Positions 7,318 to 14,549 of a stretch of DNA of 16,244 nt are shown here, piece by piece (within the stretch, counting starts at the first letter, position 1; the number at the start of each line of letters is the position of its first letter). The translations under genes were made by a program, and so were the position numbers. This stretch comes from Acidobacteriaceae bacterium. GTDB lineage: Bacteria; Acidobacteriota; Terriglobia; Terriglobales; SbA1. The notes beneath the pieces were generated by a model, which had not been told where the DNA came from, searched no databases, and was given only the letters and a program-made list of their open reading frames with translations. The stretch is taken from assembly GCA_003156615.1 (NCBI GenBank), contig PMHI01000676.1:20902-37145 (forward strand), written 5' to 3'.

Positions 7318-9102
7318 ATGAATCTTCCACGGCGGCATTTCCTCGGCTCGTCACTGGTGGTTCTTGGCACTACGCTGCTCGATGCTCTCACCACTCCGCT
7401 CTGGCGGTGGGGACGACCGCGTGGGCTCGCGGCTGCCATCTCCACCCCACCACCGGCGTCTCCGGTCGTGTTCGTGGACGTGGGCCGCGAGGCCGGCCTC
7501 AACGTTCCCAATGTGTGGGGCGCGACCGATCACAAGCGTTCCATCATTGAAGCGAAGGGCAGCGGATTAGCCTTTTTTGATTACGACAACGACGGCTGGC
7601 TCGACATCTATTTGACGAACGGAACCCGAGTCGACGCCCATTGGCCCCCTGGACAAGCTCCGACTTCTCATCTCTACAAGAACAACCGCGACGGGACCTT
7701 CGCCGACGTTACGGAAAAATCTGGTTTGGCTCGCACCGGCTGGCAGACCGGCGTCTGCGTCGGCGATTACGACAACGATGGCTGGGACGACCTGTTCTGC
7801 TGCTTCTGGGGACACAATATTCTTTTTCACAACAATGGCGACGGAACGTTTACCGATGTCACTCGCAAGGCGGGTGTCTACGATGAGCAGATTCGCTGGG
7901 GTGCAGGTTGCACCTGGCTCGATTACAATCGCGACGGCTTCCTGGATCTATTCGTCTGCAACTACATAAAGCTCGATCCGGCCAAGGTTCCTCCCCCGGC
8001 GAACGACCCTCTGTGCCAGTGGAAGGGAATTCCCGTCATGTGCGGTCCGCGCGGCCTAACGGGCGATACCAACGTTCTTTACCACAATAACGGCGACGGA
8101 ACCTTCACCGACGTCTCGGAGAAGGCAGGCATCCTGAAACCCGGCCCGCGCTATTCGATTACTGCAGTCTCTTACGATTTCGACAACGACGGGTGGCCCG
8201 ACATTTACGTGGCCGTCGACTCCGAGCCGAGCATCCTGTTTCACAACAACCGCGATGGTACGTTCACCGACGTCGCCGTGGCTTCCGGCTGTGCGTACAG
8301 TGAAAATGGCCACGAGCAAGCGGGAATGGGTGTCGCAGTGAGCGATTACAACTGTGATGGCTGGTTCGACATCTTCAAGACGAACTTCGCCGACGATACC
8401 TGCAATCTTTATCGCAACAACGGCGACGGTACTTTTACCGACGAGACCTTCGCCTCGGGTGTGGGAATCAACAATCGCTATGTCGCCTGGGGTTGCGGGT
8501 TCGTGGATTACGACAACGATGGCTGGCCCGATATTATTCAGGTCAACGGGCACGTCTATCCCGAAATTGAGGGACACGGCATCGGCCAGGAGTTTAAGAA
8601 CCCCCGCCTGGTATACAAGAACCTGGGACAAGGAAAATTCAAGGATGTTTCATCGGAGATGGGTCCCGGCATCGCCGAGCGTTTCTCCAGCCGCGGCGCC
8701 GCGTTCGGCGACTTCGATAACGATGGCGATATGGACGCGCTCGTGCTGAACCTCAACGACCTGCCTTCGCTTCTGCGCAACGATGGCGGCAACGCGCAGA
8801 ACTGGATCAAGCTCAAGTTGATCGGGACCAAGTGCAATCGCACCGCCATCGGGGCCCGGGTGCGGGTGGTGACCGGCACGCACGTTCAGATGGATGAAGT
8901 CCACAGCGGCGCCAGCGTGATGTCGCAAAGTGATTTACGGCTTCACTTCGGTCTGGGCAAATTCCAGACGGTGGATCTCATCGAAGTCAAATGGCCCACG
9001 ACGCAGAAGATCGAGCGGTTCCCCCGGGTCAAGGCCAACCAGATCCTCACCCTCCGCGAAGGCAGCGGAATCATCGACTCATTCCAACCCAAGACCAAAT
9101 AG
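7318..9102 (+). CDS. CRTAC1-like FG-GAP/VCBS propeller protein with ASPIC/UnbV domain (Tat signal, Cys-rich)
   Basis: 594 residues. ATG 7318 is chosen over the in-frame TTG at 7279 because it puts a textbook Tat signal at the N-terminus (MNLPRRHFLGSSL then a hydrophobic stretch) and lies 1 bp after the previous stop, implying translational coupling. AAGGTG at 7299-7304 is a weak, distant ribosome site. Seven DxDxDG-type motifs begin at nt 7579, 7765, 7921, 8176, 8344, 8506 and 8710. Their spacing nearly matches the upstream gene, so the two are tandem paralogues. An ASPIC/UnbV domain covers nt ~8797-9075 (GTKCNRTAIGA, LHFGLG). It has 12 cysteines, against two in its neighbour's mature part, several of them next to or inside blade motifs (DLFCCFWG, DYNCDGWFD). 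Export should occur after folding in the cytoplasm, perhaps with a bound metal or other cofactor, which is inference. The ligand and function are unknown. Confidence 0.9.
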   Translation: MNLPRRHFLGSSLVVLGTTLLDALTTPLWRWGRPRGLAAAISTPPPASPVVFVDVGREAGLNVPNVWGATDHKRSIIEAKGSGLAFFDYDNDGWLDIYLTNGTRVDAHWPPGQAPTSHLYKNNRDGTFADVTEKSGLARTGWQTGVCVGDYDNDGWDDLFCCFWGHNILFHNNGDGTFTDVTRKAGVYDEQIRWGAGCTWLDYNRDGFLDLFVCNYIKLDPAKVPPPANDPLCQWKGIPVMCGPRGLTGDTNVLYHNNGDGTFTDVSEKAGILKPGPRYSITAVSYDFDNDGWPDIYVAVDSEPSILFHNNRDGTFTDVAVASGCAYSENGHEQAGMGVAVSDYNCDGWFDIFKTNFADDTCNLYRNNGDGTFTDETFASGVGINNRYVAWGCGFVDYDNDGWPDIIQVNGHVYPEIEGHGIGQEFKNPRLVYKNLGQGKFKDVSSEMGPGIAERFSSRGAAFGDFDNDGDMDALVLNLNDLPSLLRNDGGNAQNWIKLKLIGTKCNRTAIGARVRVVTGTHVQMDEVHSGASVMSQSDLRLHFGLGKFQTVDLIEVKWPTTQKIERFPRVKANQILTLREGSGIIDSFQPKTK

Positions 9103-9166
9103 CGGGGCCGACCCGCGAACGCTCCAGCCCGCGCCTCCCGATAAAACGAGTTAGAACGACGCCCGT

Positions 9167-11485
9167 CTAGGCAATCTCCCGAGCAACCGGCGTAATCGCC
9201 ACTTCAATCTGCTGCTTGCCCAACTGCGGATGAATCGCTACCAGCCGCACCATTCCGGGCTCTTCCTTCGCCCGAATCCAAACCGCCCCTGTACCCCCAA
9301 CCAGCGCGAACGGATTGTCCCCGATCATTTCCGCCGGCCCCTGCAAGTCGAATTTTATCGCATCATTGGCGAAAGGCCGGATCGCGCCGAATTCATCGGT
9401 CACGCGCAGTACCACCCGAGTCGTGTCCGCTCCATCCGCGATCAGTGTGCTGTCGTCGGGCAGGAGGGTAAACTTCATATCGACGCCTTTGCCGGAGTAA
9501 TGCTTCGTGATCGCCAGCTTGCCTTGAATGTAGCCCTCCAGTCGCAGATCGCCCCATTTGTGAAAGAGCTCTTTCAACTCAACGACGAATGGCGCATAGC
9601 GGAGGTTTGCGAACTGTTTGCGATCGGGATCGGCTTCGGCAATCAGTTCATCGGCAATGTAGAGCTTAATGTGGTCACAGTTGGAACAGATTACCGCCTG
9701 CGAGAATCCTACGGAAGCGTCGCCGCGGGCCCAATGGAACGCTGGTTCGAGCACGATCTCTTCGGCAGGGTCGCACTGCGATTTGTAAAAGCCGGCGGCG
9801 GGTTTGGGTTCCCGGAAGATATCGGTTACACCGTGATAGCAAATGCGATCTCCGGATCCGAAGTCGCCGTGCGTGTTGTAGTCAAAAGCACACCAGCCGA
9901 TGCCTCCGGCATATTGCGGATTAGAGGCCAGCTGGTCGTGGATACGCGCGTGACGCAGCGTATGCTCGGTGAGGCGTTCGACCTGATCGATGGTCTTGGT
10001 GGGATAGGTGTGACCGACGAACTCCGTATTCAAGTATCGCGGATGATTCGGCGGCTTCAGCGGGAAGCCGAAATCGTTCATGGTGAACACATCTTCCAGA
10101 AACTCCGATTCCTGGAAGTACCGTATGCCGCCCGTCTGGCGCGTCGGATCCAACTTGTGCGCCATCGCATTGGTACGCGTATAGAAGTCATGATTGTCCC
10201 TGGACTCGTTGATCCGCACTCCCCAAAGAATGATCGAGGGGCGATTCCAGTCGCGCCGGATCATGCGGCTCACGTTGTCCACAGAGATCCCCTGCCAGGC
10301 TTCGTCACCAATGTGCTGCCAACCCGGAATTTCCTCGAGCACCAACAGGCCAATGTCATCGCAGGCATCCAGAAAATGCCGCGACTGCGGATAGTGCGAG
10401 GTTCTGACAATATTGCACTTGAGTTGGTTGCGCAGTATCTGCGCGTCGCGCCGCTGCACCCGGCCGGGCATGGCCTGTCCCACGAAGGGAAACGTCTGGT
10501 GCCGATCCAGTCCGCGCAGCTTGATCACCTTGCCGTTGAGCTCAAATCCGTGGTCGGTGAATTGAGCGTCACGAAAACCGATGACGCGGGACACGCGATC
10601 GACCTGGCGGTTTCCGCGCCACAACGCAACCTCCACCGTATACAGATTCGGATGTGCGAGATCCCATAATTTGACGGAACTCAATTGGGCAAGGGGAACG
10701 GTGTGCACGACCGCTTCGCTGGTCGCGGCAGAGGCAGGAACATTTTGTGAACCCTTCCCCACCACCCCATCGCCATTGCGCAGCGCAACCTCCAATCGCA
10801 AGGGTTCTGGCGACGCCTCGAGGTACTGGATGTGACAATCAACCTCCAGGCTGCGATGCTCGCTGAGTACGTCTTTCGGCTTGGCGAATACATTCTCGAG
10901 AAATGCCCCTGGTACCATGCGCAAGGAGACCTCACGATAAATGCCTCCGAACGTCAAATAGTCAATCTCGTAGCCGAAGGGAGGAATATCCGCCCGCTCG
11001 CTCGAATCCACATCCACGGCCAGAACATTTTCGCCGTCAACATCAAGATGAGGAGTGAGATCGAAGCTGAACGGTGTGTATCCGCCCTTGTATTCTCCGA
11101 TGCGCGTGCCGTTGATCCACACGGTGGATGCCGTCATCACGCCTTCGAAGTCGACAAATACGTGCCGCCCGCGCGCTTCCGGAGGGAGCTTGAAATGACG
11201 CCGATAGCTGGAAACGAACTCATACGTCTTTTCGTCAAAACTGTGCCAGGGCACACGAACATTGGTGTGGGGAACAACCACCCTTTCATAGCCGGAATCG
11301 TCGAAGTCCTTAAGGTGCGCCCCTTCTACCACCTTGCGGCTGTAAAGCCAGCTGCGATTCATGGGGAGAACCAGACGGCCTTCGGCGTTGCCCTGAGTGC
11401 CCTGTTCCCGCGCAAACGCGGAGGGAACGAGAGACGCAGTCGCGATCAAAGTACCTGTTGTTTTGAGAAAGTTGCGTCGATCCAT
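9167..11485 (-). CDS. Tat-exported glycoside hydrolase family 2 enzyme (beta-galactosidase-like)
   Basis: 772 residues. The N-terminus MDRRNFLKTTGTLIATAS is a Tat signal, with predicted cleavage after SAFA, so the enzyme should act outside the cytoplasm. Order: sugar-binding jelly roll (~40-190, with FDLTPHL and FGGIYREV), Ig-like domain (~195-310), TIM barrel (~312-600) and a C-terminal Ig-like region (~610-760). GH2 signatures: RGLDRHQTFPFVG (325-337), NIVRTSHYPQSRHFLDACDD (358-377), acid/base E427 in WGVRINE, and probable nucleophile E488 in LNTEF. The galactokinase and LacI-type regulator alongside favour beta-galactosidase. Beta-glucuronidase or beta-mannosidase cannot be excluded from sequence alone. 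The gene is convergent with the propeller gene (64-bp gap) and divergent from galK, and is read from a promoter overlapped by a LacI-type operator. Confidence 0.92.
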   Translation of the reverse strand: MDRRNFLKTTGTLIATASLVPSAFAREQGTQGNAEGRLVLPMNRSWLYSRKVVEGAHLKDFDDSGYERVVVPHTNVRVPWHSFDEKTYEFVSSYRRHFKLPPEARGRHVFVDFEGVMTASTVWINGTRIGEYKGGYTPFSFDLTPHLDVDGENVLAVDVDSSERADIPPFGYEIDYLTFGGIYREVSLRMVPGAFLENVFAKPKDVLSEHRSLEVDCHIQYLEASPEPLRLEVALRNGDGVVGKGSQNVPASAATSEAVVHTVPLAQLSSVKLWDLAHPNLYTVEVALWRGNRQVDRVSRVIGFRDAQFTDHGFELNGKVIKLRGLDRHQTFPFVGQAMPGRVQRRDAQILRNQLKCNIVRTSHYPQSRHFLDACDDIGLLVLEEIPGWQHIGDEAWQGISVDNVSRMIRRDWNRPSIILWGVRINESRDNHDFYTRTNAMAHKLDPTRQTGGIRYFQESEFLEDVFTMNDFGFPLKPPNHPRYLNTEFVGHTYPTKTIDQVERLTEHTLRHARIHDQLASNPQYAGGIGWCAFDYNTHGDFGSGDRICYHGVTDIFREPKPAAGFYKSQCDPAEEIVLEPAFHWARGDASVGFSQAVICSNCDHIKLYIADELIAEADPDRKQFANLRYAPFVVELKELFHKWGDLRLEGYIQGKLAITKHYSGKGVDMKFTLLPDDSTLIADGADTTRVVLRVTDEFGAIRPFANDAIKFDLQGPAEMIGDNPFALVGGTGAVWIRAKEEPGMVRLVAIHPQLGKQQIEVAITPVAREIA

Positions 11486-11522
11486 AAGTTTTCCAGGTTC
11501 TCCGGGCAGACCATGCCAGGGA

Positions 11523-11551
11523 ATTATCTCCGATCAAGCTATGTATGTAAA
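11523..11551 (-). promoter_or_regulatory. Sigma70-like promoter of the GH2 gene
   Basis: On the - strand, TTTACA (+ positions 11546-11551) is the -35 box and GATAAT (11523-11528) the -10 box, with an exact 17-nt spacer. Transcription would begin near 11515, giving a ~30-nt leader before the GH2 ATG at 11485. A LacI/GalR-type operator overlaps the -35 box, so repressor binding should block RNA polymerase. The boxes are read directly; their use is inferred. Confidence 0.6.
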
Positions 11552-11558
11552 CGATTAC
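11547..11558. promoter_or_regulatory. LacI/GalR-family operator
   Basis: GTAAACGATTAC fits the GTAANCGNTTAC core with the central CG typical of LacI/GalR-family operators, including the GalR/GalS type. It lies in the divergent spacer, overlaps the GH2 -35 box, and is about 50 bp upstream of the galK -35 box. The likely binder is the LacI-family protein encoded at 13001-14056. No second copy was found in the galK promoter or in front of the regulator gene. Confidence 0.65.
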
Positions 11559-11608
11559 GTGCCGAGCTGGTGCGCTTCGCTGGGATGAGACCACCCACCT
11601 CACGGCGG

Positions 11609-11637
11609 TTGACATGCCGAAGGTTACAGCTTATGGT
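11609..11637 (+). promoter_or_regulatory. Sigma70-like promoter of galK
   Basis: A consensus TTGACA (11609-11614) is followed after exactly 17 nt by TATGGT (11632-11637), a 4/6 match to TATAAT. Transcription would start near 11644, leaving a ~75-nt leader before galK. The operator at 11547-11558 is too far upstream to block this promoter sterically, so galK may be controlled less tightly than the GH2 gene, or by looping or activation. Confidence 0.55.
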
Positions 11638-11720
11638 TTTGCTTCGACGGGGTTGCTTGCATTCCGTTCTTCATTTGTAGTTCGATCCGACCGGCACATT
11701 TCTCATTGGGACTGGGCAAG

Positions 11721-12890
11721 ATGGAGTCGAAAGAGCTGGCACGGAAATTCACCGACATGTTCGGCGGGCAACCCACTATTTTCGGCGCGCCCGGTCGTGT
11801 CAATTTAATCGGGGAGCATACCGACTACAACGAAGGTTTTGTCATGCCGAGCGCCATCGGTCTGCGCGCTCGTGTGGTCATCTCTTCTCGCCCCGAACCC
11901 AAGCTGCGGATTCACTCCCAGGACTTTCCTCAGTCCTTCGAATTTGATTTGAATAATCTGCCGCAGCAAGCGACGGGAGCCTGGCCTGACTATGTTCTGG
12001 GGATCGCGGTTGCCCTACAGCAGAGTGGCCACGCTCTCGAGGGCGCAAATTTGTTGGTGGAGAGCGAGATCCCGATTGGCGCCGGCCTCGGTTCTTCGGC
12101 GGCGGTTGAAGTAGCCAGCGCACTCGCCCTCCTCAGCCTGAATGGCGCCATCTTGCCCCTGACGGAGGTGGCAAAACTCTGCCAGCGAACCGAGAACACG
12201 TTTATTGGGGCTCGCGTGGGCATCATGGACCAGTTCGTCTCCTGCCTGGGAAAAGCGGGACACGCCCTTTTGCTCGACTGCCGTTCCCTCGATTTCGAGT
12301 ACATCCCCATTCCCGACACCGTGAAGATGGTGATCTCGAACACGATGGTTAAGCACCAGCACGCCGGCGGGGAGTACAACCGGCGGCGCGAGGAGTGCGA
12401 AGAAGGGGTGAGAATCCTGGCCAGGTGGTATCCGCATCTTCGCGCCCTGCGTGATCTTACCAGCGATCAACTGGCGCAGCACTCGCAGGATCTTCCCCCG
12501 ACGATCTACAAACGGTGCCGTCACGTGGTGGAGGAAAACCAACGGGTGCGCGATGGAGCTGGCTGCCTTCGCGCTCGGGATCTAAACGGTTTCGGACAGC
12601 TGATGCGAGAATCGCACCGCAGTCTTCGCGATCTGTACCAGGTCAGTTGCGCGGAACTGGATCTCATGGTGGAGGTCGCCGAAGGCCTCCCCGGTTACTA
12701 CGGCGGCCGCATGACCGGAGGCGGATTCGGTGGGTGCACTTTGAATCTGGTGGAGGCAAATCACGCGCCAGCCTTTGCCGATCAAGTCTCGAGTCGCTAC
12801 CAACAGGCCGTGGGGATTAAGCCAAATGTCTACATCTGTTCGGCCGCCGACGGGGCAAGACTTGAGAACCAGGGAGAGAGATCGGTTTGA
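11721..12890 (+). CDS. galK: Galactokinase
   Basis: 389 residues from ATG 11721; an in-frame TTG at 11706 would add five residues but is less likely. GHMP-family galactokinase, which phosphorylates galactose at C1 with ATP as the first committed Leloir step, in the cytoplasm. Signatures: APGRVNLIGEHTDYN (23-37, the galactokinase motif that binds the sugar), the ATP-binding PIGAGLGSSAA (118-128), catalytic base D170 in GIMDQFVS, and the GHMP C-terminal motif GRMTGGGFGG (329-338). Length is normal for bacterial GalK (~380-390). It is divergent from an exported GH2 glycosidase and convergent with a LacI-family regulator, which fits galactoside use. No galT, galE or mutarotase gene is in the window. 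The stop codon overlaps the ATG of a 23-codon ORF. Confidence 0.95.
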   Translation: MESKELARKFTDMFGGQPTIFGAPGRVNLIGEHTDYNEGFVMPSAIGLRARVVISSRPEPKLRIHSQDFPQSFEFDLNNLPQQATGAWPDYVLGIAVALQQSGHALEGANLLVESEIPIGAGLGSSAAVEVASALALLSLNGAILPLTEVAKLCQRTENTFIGARVGIMDQFVSCLGKAGHALLLDCRSLDFEYIPIPDTVKMVISNTMVKHQHAGGEYNRRREECEEGVRILARWYPHLRALRDLTSDQLAQHSQDLPPTIYKRCRHVVEENQRVRDGAGCLRARDLNGFGQLMRESHRSLRDLYQVSCAELDLMVEVAEGLPGYYGGRMTGGGFGGCTLNLVEANHAPAFADQVSSRYQQAVGIKPNVYICSAADGARLENQGERSV

Positions 12891-12961
12891 TGTCGTCTGT
12901 TCACATTCCGGATCAGGCTCGGATCTGGGACCATCGGTTCCGGGTGGTTGCGAATCGCTAG
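12890..12961 (+). CDS. Possible 23-residue ORF coupled to galK
   Basis: The galK stop TGA shares its last base with an ATG (TGATG), opening a frame of 23 codons (MSSVHIPDQARIWDH...) that ends in TAG at 12959-12961. The overlap is of the kind used for translational coupling. The peptide resembles nothing I recognise and could be chance or the stub of a lost downstream gene. It lies in the 110-bp spacer between galK and the convergent regulator gene. Confidence 0.2.
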   Translation: MSSVHIPDQARIWDHRFRVVANR

Positions 12962-13000
12962 GGTGCGAATCTGCGCCAGAATTTTCAACCGTCGCCCGCG

Positions 13001-14056
13001 CTAGAAGCTCGCCCGCGTATCTGACTCTGTCACCGTTTCCACCTGTGTGGAAGGTGGCGCCTTGACGGGCGCCGTCGACTCCCGATCTACCAACTCAGTG
13101 CTGACTTTGATCTCTTGCCCCGATTGATGCTTGCCCGAAACCATCTCATAAAGCGCTGTGAAAGCTTTTCGTCCCAGTTCATCACGAGAAAGCCGAATGG
13201 TGGTGAGTGGCGGCTGAGTGAACCGGCTCAGCTCGATATCGTCGAAACCGATAACCGAGATATCCTGAGGGACGCGTAAACCAACGCGGGTGATGGCGCG
13301 GAGCGCTCCTATCGCCGTAAGGTCGTTCGAGGTGAGTACAGCCGTTGGCGGCTGCGGCAGTGAGAGCAGTTGCATCATCGCGCTTTCTCCGCCGTCGATC
13401 TTGTGGTTTCCTTCGACCACGCTCCGTTGCCGTTGACCAATGCCACAGGCGGCAATACATTTTAAGAACGCCGAGCGGCGTGTCCGCGCGGACTTCAGCG
13501 TCAGCGGCCCACTGATAAATCCGATGCGCTGGTGCCCTAGCGAAACAATGTGCCGAACCGCTTCCCCGATTCCCTTGGAATAATCTACCTTGATGTTGCT
13601 GATCAGCGGTTTCACTTTTCCCACATCCAGGAACACAATCGGCAACCGTCGGTGCGAAAGCTCATCCAGAAGGTGACTGTCAATTTCCGACGTAATGATA
13701 GCTACGCCATCCACCTTGCGCTCAATCATTCGGCGTACACACCCGCTCATACGTTCCGAATCGTAATCCGTGTTGGCGACGATCACTTCGTAGCCACGAT
13801 GGATGGCGGCAAACTCAAAACTCTTCACCAACTCCGGGAAAAAAGGGTTGACTATGTCCGAGATGATCAGACCGAACATTTGCGTGCGTCCGGAAACCAA
13901 AGCCCGCGCCTGGGTATTCGGATAGTAGCCCAGCTCGCGAATGGCCCGCTGCACCTTCTCCGCAGTTCGTGGCCGAACGAGTCCGCTTTGATTGATCGTC
14001 CGGGAAACCGTGGCGGTCGAAAGGCGGGCGCGGGCGGCGACTTCCTTGATGTTCAT
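13001..14056 (-). CDS. LacI/GalR-family transcriptional regulator
   Basis: 351 residues. The N-terminal helix-turn-helix is typical (IKEVAARARLSTATVSRTIN, residues 3-22) and is followed by the hinge helix YPNTQARALVSGR (45-57), which fits DNA in the minor groove at a central CG. A periplasmic-binding-protein-like sensor domain follows (~60-330), with landmark segments GLIISDIVNPFF, SLGHQRIGFISGP, LTSNDLTAIGALRA and DISVIGFDDIELSRFTQPPLTTI. The C-terminus runs ~20 residues past the usual fold end and is polar (TQVETVTESDTRASF). The recognition positions (T14, A15 in STATVSR) are compatible with a GTAANCGNTTAC-type site, one of which sits in the GH2/galK spacer. Its likely job is sugar-responsive repression of the GH2 gene and perhaps galK. 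The inducer is not predictable. Confidence 0.93.
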   Translation of the reverse strand: MNIKEVAARARLSTATVSRTINQSGLVRPRTAEKVQRAIRELGYYPNTQARALVSGRTQMFGLIISDIVNPFFPELVKSFEFAAIHRGYEVIVANTDYDSERMSGCVRRMIERKVDGVAIITSEIDSHLLDELSHRRLPIVFLDVGKVKPLISNIKVDYSKGIGEAVRHIVSLGHQRIGFISGPLTLKSARTRRSAFLKCIAACGIGQRQRSVVEGNHKIDGGESAMMQLLSLPQPPTAVLTSNDLTAIGALRAITRVGLRVPQDISVIGFDDIELSRFTQPPLTTIRLSRDELGRKAFTALYEMVSGKHQSGQEIKVSTELVDRESTAPVKAPPSTQVETVTESDTRASF

Positions 14057-14073
14057 GGTGGCTCAGATTACCA

Positions 14074-14169
14074 TCATTTGCCCGCAAAATCGTATCGCTT
14101 TGGCGAGCTGGATTGCGCTTTCTTGGCGGCCTTGGCCTTAGCTATCGTGTAGTTGAGATTCGCGAACAT
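14074..14169 (-). CDS. Possible 31-residue basic small ORF upstream of the regulator
   Basis: An ATG at 14169 (- strand) opens 31 codons (MFANLNYTIAKAKAAKKAQ...) ending 17 bp before the LacI-type start. The peptide is Lys/Ala-rich and basic, unlike the low-complexity frames around it. The upstream sequence has no good ribosome site and no homologue is recalled. It may be a leader peptide or chance. Confidence 0.2.
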   Translation of the reverse strand: MFANLNYTIAKAKAAKKAQSSSPKRYDFAGK

Positions 14170-14275
14170 CCGTGGGGAGTCGAATATCCTCAACCGCGCC
14201 CAGAGGTAGCCATGATTGTTAGGAAATCTCCAGACCTGGTTTTGCCTTCCCTTTGTCCTTGAAGACCAATGATAT

Positions 14276-14326
14276 AGTCCGCTCGTTCGGGTCTGCCCCG
14301 GCCGAGCGAATTCGGGAGCGGGGACT
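14276..14326. repeat. Imperfect inverted repeat / large stem
   Basis: AGTCCGCTC (14276-14284) pairs with GAGC-GG-GGACT (14316-14326), a nine-pair stem interrupted by a 2-nt bulge. The loop itself is GC-rich and contains a further short pairing (CCGA/TCGG). No T-tract follows on either strand, so it is not a standard intrinsic terminator. Confidence 0.4.
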
Positions 14327-14338
14327 TTGACCGTGTGG

Positions 14339-14358
14339 GACGGACACTGCTGTCCGTC
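14339..14358. repeat. Perfect 8-bp hairpin
   Basis: GACGGACA (14339-14346) and TGTCCGTC (14351-14358) form a perfect stem closed by the tetraloop CTGC. It is probably a dispersed intergenic palindrome or part of a 3'-end structure of pnp mRNA; no T-tract follows. Confidence 0.5.
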
Positions 14359-14361
14359 GCC

Positions 14362-14403
14362 TTTGACTTTGATTTTGACTCTGCCGTTGATTCTGATTTC
14401 GAC
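14362..14403. repeat. Degenerate hexanucleotide tandem repeat (TTTGAY-like, 7 units)
   Basis: Seven consecutive hexamers: TTTGAC, TTTGAT, TTTGAC, TCTGCC, GTTGAT, TCTGAT, TTCGAC. They form a simple-sequence tract between two hairpins. Translated it gives only Asp/Phe or Lys/Ser alternation, so the frames crossing it are not taken as genes. Confidence 0.6.
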
Positions 14404-14410
14404 CGGGGAA

Positions 14411-14430
14411 GGCACGGCATAAGCCATGCC
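14411..14430. repeat. Short hairpin with one mismatch
   Basis: GGCACGGC (14411-14418) and GCCATGCC (14423-14430) pair with a single C-A mismatch around an ATAA loop. It is the third inverted repeat within 160 bp. No T-tract is adjacent. Confidence 0.4.
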
Positions 14431-14549
14431 GCAAAGCGTCGCAAATGGTTCCGGCTTCGGCCGCCAAGGGAAACCGCTTTCCACTCCAGGCCACAACTCG
14501 TCGTGGCCCTTTCATGGCGAAACATCTGCGACATCCCCGCAGCGACAGT

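Larger units (their letters stand above)
14057..14549. other. Gene-poor spacer between lacI-type gene and pnp, rich in inverted repeats
   Basis: About 490 bp without a convincing gene. Frames here on both strands are low-complexity or lack family resemblance. The interval should contain the promoter of the LacI-type gene near its low end and the 3' end of the pnp transcript at its high end. It carries a large imperfect stem, two compact hairpins and a hexanucleotide repeat, listed separately. No T-tract terminator was found. Confidence 0.5.

Noticed and set aside
9102..9116. GCGGG/CCCGC hairpin just after the second propeller paralogue as a terminator
   Set aside because: The stem has only five pairs and no T-tract follows on either strand.
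9230..10669. 479-codon open frame on the + strand opposite the GH2 gene
   Set aside because: It lies wholly antisense to a clear GH2 protein with catalytic residues. Its translation resembles no family and is the expected by-product of high-GC codon use.
10832..11680. 282-codon + strand frame running from GH2 antisense into the divergent spacer
   Set aside because: It overlaps the GH2 N-terminal half and would run through both divergent promoters; no recognisable domain.
13550..14152. 200-codon + strand frame opposite the LacI-type gene
   Set aside because: Antisense to a complete HTH/hinge/sensor protein; no family resemblance.
14260..14330. Possible tRNA-like fold in the spacer
   Set aside because: The stem does not resolve into acceptor, D, anticodon and T arms, and no GTTCRA T-loop motif is in the right place.
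14074..14496. 140-codon - strand frame between pnp and the regulator
   Set aside because: Most of it crosses the hexamer repeat and hairpins and is low-complexity. Only the last 31 codons are kept, as a weak small-ORF candidate.
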